In this document: positions 7,874-16,601 of the stretch, one piece after another
Layout: each line of letters opens with the position of its first letter
Position numbering within the stretch: position 1 is the first letter of the stretch
Position numbers and translations under genes: made by a program
Source of the DNA: Sulfuricellaceae bacterium
GTDB taxonomy: Bacteria; Pseudomonadota; Gammaproteobacteria; Burkholderiales; Sulfuricellaceae
Assembly (NCBI GenBank): GCA_030690895.1
Contig: JAUYFQ010000073.1
Coordinates: forward strand, 1-64,000
Direction: 5' to 3'
DNA length: 64,000 bases
Notes under the pieces: generated by a model
The model's database searches: none
The model's input: only the letters and a program-made list of their open reading frames with translations
Told to the model about the DNA's origin: nothing

Positions 7874-8620
7874 ATGTTATTGAATGAACTGGAAAGCTAT
7901 ATTGCCCAATTGCTGGATATTTCAAGCTTCCGGGATTATTGCCCAAATGGGGTGCAAGTGGAAGGGCGTGCAGAAATCGGCAAGATCGTCACCGGCGTCA
8001 GTGCCAGCATGGACGTGTTGCAGGCGGCAAGTAGCGCGGGTGCCGATGCGGTGCTGGTACACCATGGCTATTTCTGGAAAAACGAGCAACCCGTTATCAC
8101 TGGTGTCAAGCGCAAGCGCATCGGCCACCTGATCTCGCATGACATCAGCCTGCTGGCTTATCACCTGCCTTTGGATGCGCATCCGACGCTGGGCAATAAT
8201 GCCCAGTTGGCCAATTTGCTGGACTTTCAATGCGAGCGCCTGTTTGGTGATCAAAACATCGCGGCAGCAGGAAGCCTGGCTGAGCCCATGAGACTGAGCG
8301 CATTGGCCGGGCGAATTGAAGAGAAGTTACAGCGTCGGCCACTGGTTTTCGGTCGGGATGATGCACCCATCCGCCGTATCGCCTGGTGCAGTGGCGCGGC
8401 TCAGGATTATCTGGGTGCAGCCATCGCGCTAGGAGTGGACGCTTTTCTGACGGGGGAGGTCTCCGAGCAGACCGTGCACCTGGCGCGCGAATCCGGCGTG
8501 GCTTTCATCTCGGCTGGGCACCACGCCACCGAGCGTTATGGAATCCAGGCGCTGGGGGCGCACCTGGCTGAGCAGTTCGGCCTGCAGCACACCTTTATCG
8601 ATGCGGACAATCCGGTTTGA
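7874..8620 (+). CDS. Nif3-like dinuclear metal centre hexameric protein
   Basis: 248 residues. Start at 7874 with a GGGAGG ribosome site at 7860-7865, giving M-L-L-N-E-L-E-S-Y-I. The Nif3/DUF34 metal-binding histidines appear in V-H-H-G-Y-F-W, in Y-H-L-P-L-D-A-H-P near residue 100, and in the C-terminal S-A-G-H-H-A-T-E-R-Y-G. Nif3 family proteins bind two metal ions; a GTP cyclohydrolase-like or metal-handling role has been suggested but not settled. It is often found beside a DegQ-type protease in Betaproteobacteria, as here. Confidence 0.9.
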   Translation: MLLNELESYIAQLLDISSFRDYCPNGVQVEGRAEIGKIVTGVSASMDVLQAASSAGADAVLVHHGYFWKNEQPVITGVKRKRIGHLISHDISLLAYHLPLDAHPTLGNNAQLANLLDFQCERLFGDQNIAAAGSLAEPMRLSALAGRIEEKLQRRPLVFGRDDAPIRRIAWCSGAAQDYLGAAIALGVDAFLTGEVSEQTVHLARESGVAFISAGHHATERYGIQALGAHLAEQFGLQHTFIDADNPV

Positions 8621-8714
8621 TTGCTGCAAGCAGTTTCGGGCGATGCGGGGTAAACTATGTGCATATCATTATGACGAGAGTTTTTCAGGCGTTAGCCAAA
8701 GTCCGCATGAGTTC

Positions 8715-10166
8715 ATGAGCACAAATTTTACCCAATCTTCGCCCCCGCCATTAAAGAGTCGACCCAGGTTGATGATCGTCGACGACGATCCTCTCATTAC
8801 CGACACGCTGCATTTTGCGTTGAGCAAGGATTTTGAGGTTTATGTGGCGGATTCTCGCGAGCAGACGGCGAGTCTGTTGCGCCAGATGGAGTCACCGCCC
8901 GAACTGGCTTTGATCGATCTTGGGCTTCCGCCCTTGCCGCATCGCCCAGACGAGGGATTTCGGTTGATCAGCGATTTGCTGGCGCTTGCCCCGGATATAC
9001 GCATCGTGGTCTTGTCTGGCCAGAATGGCGAGGCTAACGCCCGTCACGCCCGGACGCTGGGTGCGGTGGAATTCGTGGCCAAACCGTGTGAACCGTCGCG
9101 GCTTAAATCGCTGTTGTTTGATGTGATGCGCATCGCCGAGCCAGTTCGGCCAGTGGCGGATTCACCTTGTGGCATTTTGGGCGAGAGTTTCCATATTGAA
9201 AAACTGCGCCAGCAGATCGGCCAGTTTGCCAACGCGCCTTTCCCTGTTTTGATCGAGGGTGAGTCAGGCAGCGGCAAGGAACTGGTGGCCGGGTGTCTGC
9301 ACCGCATGAGCGGACGCGCTACACAGCCTTACTTGGCGCTGAACTGCGCCGCCATTGCGCCGACGCTGGTCGAGCCGACCCTGTTCGGCTATTGCAAAGG
9401 GGCGTTCACGGGCGCCAACACCACGCGCTCCGGTTATTTCGAAGACGCAAGTGATGGCGCGTTGTTTCTCGATGAAATTGGTGAGTTGCCGGTCGAGTTG
9501 CAGGCCAAGTTGCTGCGCGTGCTGGAGAACGGAGAATACCAGCGCGTGGGTGAAACCCAGACTCGACGCAGCAATGCGCGCATTATCGCGGCAACCAACC
9601 GGGACATTCGCCAGGAGATACGGGCGGGGCGTTTTCGCGCTGATCTTTATCATCGCCTGAGCGTGTTTACCCTGAATGTGCCCCCCTTGCGCGATCTGGG
9701 GGACGACCGTTTGCAATTGCTGAGTCACTTCTGTTCGTTGTATGCCAGTCAGGGAAATTGCGCGTCCTTCGTCCTTGATGCGGGCGCACGGGAACTTTGG
9801 CTGGCCTATCACTTCCCGGGTAACGTCAGGGAACTGCGCAATATCGTCATTCGCCTGATTACCAAACATTCCGGTACCGTTGTTTCGCGCGCGCAGTTAC
9901 AGATGGAACTGGAGATGGACCCAGACTCGGTGGGCGGGTTACTGCCGCTCAATGACGCACTTTCCATGGAAGAAATGGCGCGCAAGCATTTACAGGTTCA
10001 GGTCAATTTCAATCTGGATCAGACGCTGAAAACCTGGGAGCAGGCCTATGTCGAAGCCGCACTCAAGATAACCAGTGGAAATCTGAGCCAAGCGGCCAAG
10101 TTGCTGGGCATCAATCGCACCACGCTTTACAGTCGCATGCAATCGTATTCTGACGGGGAACTCTAA
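8715..10166 (+). CDS. sigma54-dependent response regulator, NtrC family
   Basis: 483 residues. It has a receiver domain (residues 18-135, acidic pocket D-D-D at 23-25, phospho-acceptor Asp68 in LIDLG). A sigma54 AAA+ domain follows, with Walker A G-E-S-G-S-G-K-E (182-189), the GAFTGA loop (229-234) that contacts sigma54, and F-L-D-E-I-G. A Fis-type helix-turn-helix lies near the C-terminus (G-N-L-S-Q-A-A-K-L-L-G-I-N-R-T-T-L). The start at 8715 removes an upstream extension overlapping the Nif3 gene. It directly abuts the ExeA-like gene, so it may control the pilus operon it heads. No partner kinase lies beside it. Confidence 0.92.
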   Translation: MSTNFTQSSPPPLKSRPRLMIVDDDPLITDTLHFALSKDFEVYVADSREQTASLLRQMESPPELALIDLGLPPLPHRPDEGFRLISDLLALAPDIRIVVLSGQNGEANARHARTLGAVEFVAKPCEPSRLKSLLFDVMRIAEPVRPVADSPCGILGESFHIEKLRQQIGQFANAPFPVLIEGESGSGKELVAGCLHRMSGRATQPYLALNCAAIAPTLVEPTLFGYCKGAFTGANTTRSGYFEDASDGALFLDEIGELPVELQAKLLRVLENGEYQRVGETQTRRSNARIIAATNRDIRQEIRAGRFRADLYHRLSVFTLNVPPLRDLGDDRLQLLSHFCSLYASQGNCASFVLDAGARELWLAYHFPGNVRELRNIVIRLITKHSGTVVSRAQLQMELEMDPDSVGGLLPLNDALSMEEMARKHLQVQVNFNLDQTLKTWEQAYVEAALKITSGNLSQAAKLLGINRTTLYSRMQSYSDGEL

Positions 10167-11566
10167 TGTATCTCGCGCATTTCGGCCTTTTCCAGCCCCC
10201 TTTCAAAATCACCGCCCATACCGATTTCTTTTATGCAGGCGGAAACCGGGGCGCCGTCCTGGATGCACTGATCTACGCTATCCGGAACGGCGAGGGCATC
10301 GTCAAGATCAGCGGCGAGGTGGGAACCGGGAAAACCATGCTGTGCCGCATGTTGCAGGAACGCTTGCCGGAAGAGGTGGAAACGGTTTACCTGGCCAACC
10401 CCAGTGTTTCGCCGGACGAAATTTTGCACGCCATTGCCTTTGAAATGCAGTTGTCTCTGCCGCGTGAGGCGTCCCGGCTTGAAGTGCTACAGGCGCTTCA
10501 GGATTATTTGCTGGAGCGGCACGCCCAGGGCAAGCAGGTCGTGGTGTTCGTCGAAGAGGCGCAAAGTATGCCGCTGGCCACGCTGGAAGAAATCCGGCTT
10601 TTGTCGAATCTGGAAACACGGCAATACAAACTCCTGCAGATTGCGCTATTCGGACAACCGGAACTGGACACGCACCTGGCCTTGCCGGAAATTCGCCAGC
10701 TCAAGGAGCGCATCACCCACAGTTTTACCCTCAAACCGTTGACTGCCCCGGAAATCCGCGACTACCTGATGTTTCGCATGCGCGCGGCCAATTATCATGG
10801 GCCAGACTTGTTCAGCCACGAGGGGATCAAGCTGATCGCGCGCGCATCACAGGGCTTGACCCGGCGCGTCAATATCATCGCCGACAAGATACTGCTGGCG
10901 GCTTTTTCGGAAAATACCCATACCCTGACCACGAAACATGCACGTGCAGCGATTCTGGATAGCGACTACGAATTGGCGACACCCGCCTGGGACTGGCGAA
11001 AACTGGCCGCAGGCGTAGCCTTGCTGGCGGTCGGGATTGTCGTCGGCGTGGCGATTCACGCCGGGATGCAGGCTGCGCCGGATAAAGCCAAACCTGTCGC
11101 ACCTGCCTCGCCCAGACAGGGCTTGCCGACGAAACCAGATGCAACGCCCCCTGTCAGCACTCCTGCCGCCCCCCTTCCTGCCGCCGCTCCGGCGCCCGCT
11201 CCGGTCGTGCTGGATGTCGTCGAGCAGCGTCTGGCTGCAACGCTGAAATGGCTGGATGCAGAACCCCCGGATACCAGCAGCATGCAGCTCATGGTGGCGC
11301 ATGACATGCAGAATTTGCGGCAACGTCTGGAGAAGATTGGCCGCCAGGTTGAAATTGACAAGATTTATGTGTACCGTACTCAGGCAGGAGGGCGCGCCGC
11401 GTGGGCGGTTTTGTACGGCAGCTACCCCAGCCGGAAAGAGCTGTATATTGCGATGCAGCAATTGCCGGCATCGCTCAAGTCGTACAGTCCCTATTTGCGG
11501 ACCGTCCAGGGAATTCGAGCTGAAATTGGCAGCTTCCATGATGAGGCCATAAATGATGCCAAATAA
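10166..11566 (+). CDS. ExeA/MshM-like AAA ATPase with membrane helix
   Basis: 466 residues. The start M-Y-L-A-H-F-G-L-F-Q-P-P-F matches GspA/ExeA/MshM proteins. Walker A G-E-V-G-T-G-K-T is at 50-57 and a Walker B-like V-V-V-F-V-E-E-A near 130. A membrane helix (about 274-297) is followed by a Pro/Ala-rich linker and a periplasmic tail that resembles a SPOR-like fold. This ATPase type helps place the secretin in the envelope. It overlaps the regulator stop by one base and the secretin start by 14 bases. The mshM assignment rests on neighbours (secretin, TPR, GspE, GspF). Confidence 0.87.
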   Translation: MYLAHFGLFQPPFKITAHTDFFYAGGNRGAVLDALIYAIRNGEGIVKISGEVGTGKTMLCRMLQERLPEEVETVYLANPSVSPDEILHAIAFEMQLSLPREASRLEVLQALQDYLLERHAQGKQVVVFVEEAQSMPLATLEEIRLLSNLETRQYKLLQIALFGQPELDTHLALPEIRQLKERITHSFTLKPLTAPEIRDYLMFRMRAANYHGPDLFSHEGIKLIARASQGLTRRVNIIADKILLAAFSENTHTLTTKHARAAILDSDYELATPAWDWRKLAAGVALLAVGIVVGVAIHAGMQAAPDKAKPVAPASPRQGLPTKPDATPPVSTPAAPLPAAAPAPAPVVLDVVEQRLAATLKWLDAEPPDTSSMQLMVAHDMQNLRQRLEKIGRQVEIDKIYVYRTQAGGRAAWAVLYGSYPSRKELYIAMQQLPASLKSYSPYLRTVQGIRAEIGSFHDEAINDAK

Positions 11567-13442
11567 CAAACTGTGGATCGCCTTGCTGGCAGCCATGCTT
11601 GCCGGGTGCGCCGCTTATTCACCCCCGCAGCCGTCGTCGGTCTACCCGCCGACTTTGCCGCCTTCGAGTAATCATATTCAGGCTGATCAGGATGCGCCGC
11701 GCGGAAATATCCCCGATCCGGTCATGACTGCTTCATTCGTTCCACCACCCAAACCTTCGGCCAAACCACAGACCTATAGCGTGGTGGTGAACGAAGTGCC
11801 GGTCAAGGAACTGCTGTTTGCGCTGGCGCGCGACAGCGGAATGAATATCGATGTTTACCCCACTATCCGGGGCGTGGTCACGCTGAACGCGATCGATGAA
11901 ACCCTTACCGCTATTCTCGACCGGGTTGTCAAGCAACTGGACGATCTGCGTTACGAAATTGACGGCAAGGTCATCCGGGTCATGCCTGATACGCCGTATC
12001 TGCAAACTTACCGGGTCAATTATGTCAATATCGAGCGCGAAACCATCCTTGAATCCACCGTGGATACTGGCGTTGCCAAAACCGGCGTAGTGGGTACCGG
12101 TGCGGGGGGCGGCGTCAATGCGTTGAGCACCAAGATCAAAAGCACCTCCAAGAGCAAGTTCTGGGAAAATTTGAAGCAAAATGTAGAGCAACTGTTAAGA
12201 GATACTGACAAGCGGGTGGAGCAGGATTCTGTACAGGCATCCGTCAAGGATTTTGCCTCGCAAAATATGTCCGGTACGACAGCGGCGAGCGGCACGGGCA
12301 GCGCGGGTTTCAATGCCGGTGGTGCAGGCGGGACGCAGGTCAAGGGCGATAAGAACACCGTGACGGGCAGTTCCGGGTCGGGCGCTGCGGGTGCGGGCGA
12401 ACAACTGGTCCAGTCTGATGCGGAAGCTTCCCAGAAAAGAGCCCATGAAGCGGGCGTGCAACGCTTCTTGTTTCGCGAGAAGGCTTCCGTGATCGCCAAC
12501 CCGGAAACCGGCATGTTGGCGGTGCGCGCGACCTCCCGGCAGCACCAGGCCATGCAGGATTTTCTCAAGGGCGTCCTGGAGGTGGCAAAACGGCAGGTGC
12601 TGATCGAGGCGACCATCGTCGAGGTCAAACTGAGCGATGCCTACCAGGGGGGCGTGGACTGGGCGCGCGTGGCGGACACCGGAAAAATGGCTCAGGATCT
12701 CATTCCCGTCAAACCGGGTGTTCCTGCTGGTTTTACCCCACATGGTTTTTCATTTGTTTTCAAAACCAACAGTGCAACTTTCGGCAATATCAGCACGGCG
12801 GTCAAGCTACTGGAAACTTTCGGCGATCTCAAGGTGCACTCCAGTCCCAAGCTGATGGCGCTGAATAACCAGACGGCAGTGCTGCAGGCCGTCGTTAACC
12901 AGATCTACTTTAATGTGAAGGTGACGCCAGGCTCCTTGTCGACTACGGGCACAATGCTGACGCCGACTGTTTATGAAACTCTGCCTCAGAGTGTCGCAGA
13001 GGGTGTGGTGATGGCCGTGACACCGCAAATAAACGAAAACGGGCGCGTTGCGCTGACCATCCGCCCTACCATTACCCGGATTGTCAGTTACGTCAATGAT
13101 CCCAACCCGGATCTCGCCAAAGAGGGCGTCACTAACCCGGTGCCGGTTCTTCAGGTGCAGACCATGGAATCAGTGTTGCAGGTCAAGAGCGGGCAGGTGT
13201 TGGTGATGGGTGGCCTGATGCAGGACAAGATTATCAAGAAGCGGGATGGCTTACCCATTTTGTCCAGAATCCCGACTTTTGGGGATATTTTCAGTTACCG
13301 CGACGATGTCAGCGAGAAAAGTGAGCTGGTGATTTTTCTCAAGCCGACTGTGCTCGACAGCGTCGGAACAGAGGACGAAGACCGGTTGATGGCGGATTAC
13401 CTGCATCTGTTGCCCAAGCCAACTGCTGCTTCCAGAAGATGA
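11553..13442 (+). CDS. mshL: MshL-type secretin lipoprotein
   Basis: 629 residues. A lipoprotein signal with lipobox L-A-G-C is followed by a Pro-rich spacer, a STN/secretin N domain (V-P-V-K-E-L-L-F-A-L-A-R-D-S-G-M-N), a Gly/Ser-rich insert around residues 235-295, and the secretin domain. The closing motif V-L-V-M-G-G-L-M-Q-D near residue 550 is typical. It forms the outer-membrane channel of MSHA-type pili. The start could be the ATG at 11553 or the next codon (11556). Its stop overlaps the TPR-protein start by four bases. Confidence 0.92.
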   Translation: MMPNNKLWIALLAAMLAGCAAYSPPQPSSVYPPTLPPSSNHIQADQDAPRGNIPDPVMTASFVPPPKPSAKPQTYSVVVNEVPVKELLFALARDSGMNIDVYPTIRGVVTLNAIDETLTAILDRVVKQLDDLRYEIDGKVIRVMPDTPYLQTYRVNYVNIERETILESTVDTGVAKTGVVGTGAGGGVNALSTKIKSTSKSKFWENLKQNVEQLLRDTDKRVEQDSVQASVKDFASQNMSGTTAASGTGSAGFNAGGAGGTQVKGDKNTVTGSSGSGAAGAGEQLVQSDAEASQKRAHEAGVQRFLFREKASVIANPETGMLAVRATSRQHQAMQDFLKGVLEVAKRQVLIEATIVEVKLSDAYQGGVDWARVADTGKMAQDLIPVKPGVPAGFTPHGFSFVFKTNSATFGNISTAVKLLETFGDLKVHSSPKLMALNNQTAVLQAVVNQIYFNVKVTPGSLSTTGTMLTPTVYETLPQSVAEGVVMAVTPQINENGRVALTIRPTITRIVSYVNDPNPDLAKEGVTNPVPVLQVQTMESVLQVKSGQVLVMGGLMQDKIIKKRDGLPILSRIPTFGDIFSYRDDVSEKSELVIFLKPTVLDSVGTEDEDRLMADYLHLLPKPTAASRR

Positions 13443-14662
13443 GCCTATTGATGCAGGCCTTGAAAAAGGCCGAAGAAAAGCAGCAGGAAGCGCCGGATGG
13501 CCCAAAGGGGGAGACTGAGCCGACATTGCGTGAACTGGCGGATGAACTGTCCCTGGAACCGGCTGTGGTCGCCGCGCCGGATGGCCATGCAGAAGATCGA
13601 TCTGGCGTGCGGAAAGATGCATCAAAAAGCGGGCGTGAGGATTTTCAGACTGCTGCCAACGTATTCTCAGCCAAAGCGCCTCCAGGTGGCGGGCAGAGGC
13701 GTCTGACCCCCGTACTGATTGGGGTCGCCGCGCTGGTTCTGGCCGTGGGTGGCGCCTATGTCTATGTTGAAATCAACCACCCGTCCTTGTTGCGCAATCT
13801 GATCAAGGGATTAACGTCCGGATCGGTTGCCGTGGTTCCGCAGAATGCGCCTGTGCAAACCGTCCAGTCTGGCGATGCCGGGGGTGCGGTCCACATGGTT
13901 CCGGCGGATGAGTTGCCTCAAGCGGAAAGCGGGCCTGAATCTGCGCTTCACGCAGCACGCGACGTTGCACCAATTAAAACTGAAGCCGGGAGAGAACCCC
14001 AAACAGAACCACGTTTTAGTCATAAAGCGGCCACGTCTCCCGTGTCTTCTGGCCAACCTGAAACGGGTATCAGGATATTTCGTGCTGAGCCAGGGGTTAT
14101 CAACCCGGAGCTGTCGAAAGCCTACGAGGCCATGCAGGCGGGACGTCTGGAGGCCGCTCGGGCGCATTACCAGCGGGTGTTGCAGCAGGAGCCGCGCAAT
14201 CTGGATGCCTTGCTGGGTCAGGCGGCCATTGAGGCGAGAACGGGCCAGGCAAGTGAAGCAGGCAGGCTGTATTTGCGCGTACTGGAAGTGGAGCCTGGGA
14301 ACCTGTACGCCCAGGCCGGGTTTCTGGGGTTGATGGGCGGCGCCGATCCGGCTGGCAGTGAAGCGCGCCTCAAGCAGTTGCTGGCGACTCAACCGGCGGC
14401 TTTCCTGTATTTTGCCCTCGGCAACCTGTACGCCGGGCATGGTCGCTGGCCGGAGGCGCAGCAGGCTTATTTCCAGGCTTTTCATCTGGAACCGGCGAGT
14501 GCCGACCATGCTTACAATCTGGCGGTCAGCCTGGATCAGCTCAATCAACCCAGGCAGGCGCTGGACTATTACAAACAGGCCTTGATGCTTTCAAGGGGGC
14601 GCGGCGCGAGTTTTGATGTGCGTGCGCTGGAAGCGAGGATTTCCCAGTTGCAGGGGGGGTGA
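13439..14662 (+). CDS. MshN-like TPR protein, inner-membrane anchored
   Basis: 407 residues. The N-terminus M-S-L-L-M-Q-A-L-K-K-A-E-E-K is shared with MshN/GspB-like proteins. One membrane helix lies at about 95-115. The C-terminal half (from about residue 225) is tetratricopeptide repeats (A-Y-E-A-M-Q-A-G-R-L-E-A-A; A-L-G-N-L-Y-A-G-H-G-R-W). It probably bridges the assembly platform and secretin. Coupled to mshL through an ATGA overlap. Confidence 0.82.
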   Translation: MSLLMQALKKAEEKQQEAPDGPKGETEPTLRELADELSLEPAVVAAPDGHAEDRSGVRKDASKSGREDFQTAANVFSAKAPPGGGQRRLTPVLIGVAALVLAVGGAYVYVEINHPSLLRNLIKGLTSGSVAVVPQNAPVQTVQSGDAGGAVHMVPADELPQAESGPESALHAARDVAPIKTEAGREPQTEPRFSHKAATSPVSSGQPETGIRIFRAEPGVINPELSKAYEAMQAGRLEAARAHYQRVLQQEPRNLDALLGQAAIEARTGQASEAGRLYLRVLEVEPGNLYAQAGFLGLMGGADPAGSEARLKQLLATQPAAFLYFALGNLYAGHGRWPEAQQAYFQAFHLEPASADHAYNLAVSLDQLNQPRQALDYYKQALMLSRGRGASFDVRALEARISQLQGG

Positions 14663-14681
14663 CGATGCAAAAAACTCAGTT

Positions 14682-14786
14682 AACCACGGGGTACACGGGG
14701 CGCACGGGGGAAAATCTATGCGGGCACAAAAAACGGGGACAAGAGATACCTTGGTATTCCCCGTGCTCCCCGTGTGCCCCGTGGTT
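14682..14786. repeat. long inverted repeat of CACGGGG units between TPR and GspE genes
   Basis: The left arm 14682-14710 (ACCACGGGG, TACACGGGG, CGCACGGGG units) is complementary to the right arm 14759-14786 with very few mismatches, around a loop of about 48 bases. RNA from it could form a very stable stem within the operon. It may be a dispersed repeat, a transcript-stability element, or a partial terminator; no T-run follows. Confidence 0.75.
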
Positions 14787-14803
14787 CAAATAAGGTTTTC
14801 AGT

Positions 14804-16507
14804 ATGACTGAGCAGCGAAAAAAACTCCGGTTAGGCGAGTTGCTGGTACAGCAGGGGCTGATCAGCCAGGACCAGCTGCGCATTGCCCTGATGGAGCAGA
14901 CCGAGCACGATATGCCGCTCGGGCGGCAACTGGTGCGGCTGGGCTTCGTTACCGAAGCCATGATTCGCGACATCCTGGCGCATACCATTGGTCAGGAAGG
15001 GATAGATCTATCCAATGTGGTGGCCGATTCCGATGCCCTGAACATGGTTCAGGAAGATTTTGCGCGGCGCTACCGCTTGTTGCCCATCGCCTACAACAAG
15101 ACGCGCAGCGAGCTTCTGGTCGCCATGAGCGACGTATTCAATGTCGTTGCGCTGGACTTGTTGCGCGCGCAACTAGGCGGCCACATCGAGATTCGCACAG
15201 TACTGGCGGGCGAGGCGCAACTGGAAGAATGGATCGACCGCTTTTATGGTTTCGAGCTTTCCGTCGATGGCATCCTGCGCGAGATCGAAACCGGCGAAAT
15301 CGACTACCAGAGCCTGTCTTCCGGTAACGAGGAATACACCCAGCCGGTTGTTCGCCTGGTTGGCGCACTGCTGGTCGATGCGGTCAAGCGCGGTGCATCG
15401 GACATTCACTTTGAGCCTGAATATGCTTTCTTGCGTGTTCGCTATCGTATCGACGGTGTGCTGGAACAGGTGCGCAGCTTGCACAAGACCTACTGGCCTG
15501 GCATTGCCGTGCGGCTGAAAGTGATTAGCGGCATGAATATCGCCGAAACGCGCGCGCCTCAGGATGGACGCCTGTCCCTGAATTTGAATGGGCGGCCGAT
15601 CGATTTTCGCGTGGCATCCCAGCCGACGATCTACGGCGAGAACATCGTGCTGCGCGTGCTGGATCGGGAGAAATCCATCATCCCGCTCAACCGGATGGGC
15701 CTGGGTGATGATACCCAGTCCAAACTCAAACTCATGATGGCCAGGCCTGAGGGCATCATGATCGTGACCGGCCCGACGGGCAGCGGCAAGACCACCACGC
15801 TGTATTCCATGTTGAGCCACCTGAATACCGAGTCGGTGAACATCATGACGCTGGAAGACCCGGTGGAATACCCGGTGACCATGATGCGCCAGACATCGGT
15901 CAACGAGCTGGCCAAAATCGATTTTGCCAACGGTATTCGCTCGATGATGCGCCAGGACCCGGACATTATCCTGGTCGGCGAAGTGCGCGACCGGGAAACG
16001 GCCGACATGGCTTTCCGGGCGGCCATGACCGGCCATCAGGTTTTTACCACGCTACACACCAATTCGGCTCTGGGCACATTCCCCCGCCTGCTGGATATTG
16101 GCATTCTGCCCGACATCATGGCGGGCAATATCATCGGCGTCATCGCTCAGCGTTTGGTTCGCCTGCTCTGCCTGCATTGTCGTGAGAGTTATCAGCCGGG
16201 GGCAGGTGAAAAGCTGCTGCTGGGACTTCATCCGGATGATACGCAGCAGATTTTTGAAGCCAGGGGCTGCCCGCGTTGCAACTTCAAAGGGTACAGCGGC
16301 AGGATGGCGCTGATGGAGCTGTTGCACATGGACGGCGATCTGGATGAACTGGTGGCGCGCCGCGCCACCGCGCGCGAACTGCGTTATGTGGCGCTGGAAA
16401 AAGGTTTTCAGACGCTGATGGATGACGGTATCCGGCGGATTCTGGATGGGAGCACCAGCCTGGCAGAGGTTTCGCGCGTGATCGATATGACCGGGCGGTT
16501 GCATTGA
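14804..16507 (+). CDS. mshE: MshE/GspE-type pilus assembly ATPase
   Basis: 567 residues. The N-terminal MshEN domain (L-G-E-L-L-V-Q-Q-G-L-I; L-G-R-Q-L-V-R-L-G-F-V) is a fold known to bind cyclic di-GMP in some MshE proteins. The core carries Walker A G-P-T-G-S-G-K-T-T-T, Walker B D-P-D-I-I-L-V-G-E-V-R-D, the His box, and a C-terminal four-cysteine zinc site (C-L-H-C and C-P-R-C). Start 14804 is used because the upstream extension is encoded by the inverted repeat. It powers extension of the pilus. Confidence 0.93.
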   Translation: MTEQRKKLRLGELLVQQGLISQDQLRIALMEQTEHDMPLGRQLVRLGFVTEAMIRDILAHTIGQEGIDLSNVVADSDALNMVQEDFARRYRLLPIAYNKTRSELLVAMSDVFNVVALDLLRAQLGGHIEIRTVLAGEAQLEEWIDRFYGFELSVDGILREIETGEIDYQSLSSGNEEYTQPVVRLVGALLVDAVKRGASDIHFEPEYAFLRVRYRIDGVLEQVRSLHKTYWPGIAVRLKVISGMNIAETRAPQDGRLSLNLNGRPIDFRVASQPTIYGENIVLRVLDREKSIIPLNRMGLGDDTQSKLKLMMARPEGIMIVTGPTGSGKTTTLYSMLSHLNTESVNIMTLEDPVEYPVTMMRQTSVNELAKIDFANGIRSMMRQDPDIILVGEVRDRETADMAFRAAMTGHQVFTTLHTNSALGTFPRLLDIGILPDIMAGNIIGVIAQRLVRLLCLHCRESYQPGAGEKLLLGLHPDDTQQIFEARGCPRCNFKGYSGRMALMELLHMDGDLDELVARRATARELRYVALEKGFQTLMDDGIRRILDGSTSLAEVSRVIDMTGRLH

Positions 16508-16601
16508 TTAACCTGCCGTTCTCAGCTATCAGCTATCAGTTTTCAGGAATAGCTGCGATGCCTTGGCTGATAACTGATGCCTGAAGACTGACGACTCATA
16601 C
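16508..16601. repeat. imperfect inverted repeat between GspE and GspF genes
   Basis: A CAGCTATCAGCTATCAG-type arm (16523-16545) faces a CTGATAACTGAT/CTGAAGACTGA arm (16567-16591). Pairing is partial. The pattern belongs to the common TCAGCTATCAG class of short intergenic repeats. No gene is present in the 94 bases. Confidence 0.5.

Noticed and set aside
10404-10742. Alternative-frame open stretch inside the ExeA-like gene
   Set aside because: Arg/Cys-rich translation with no motif; it follows the frame bias of the real gene.
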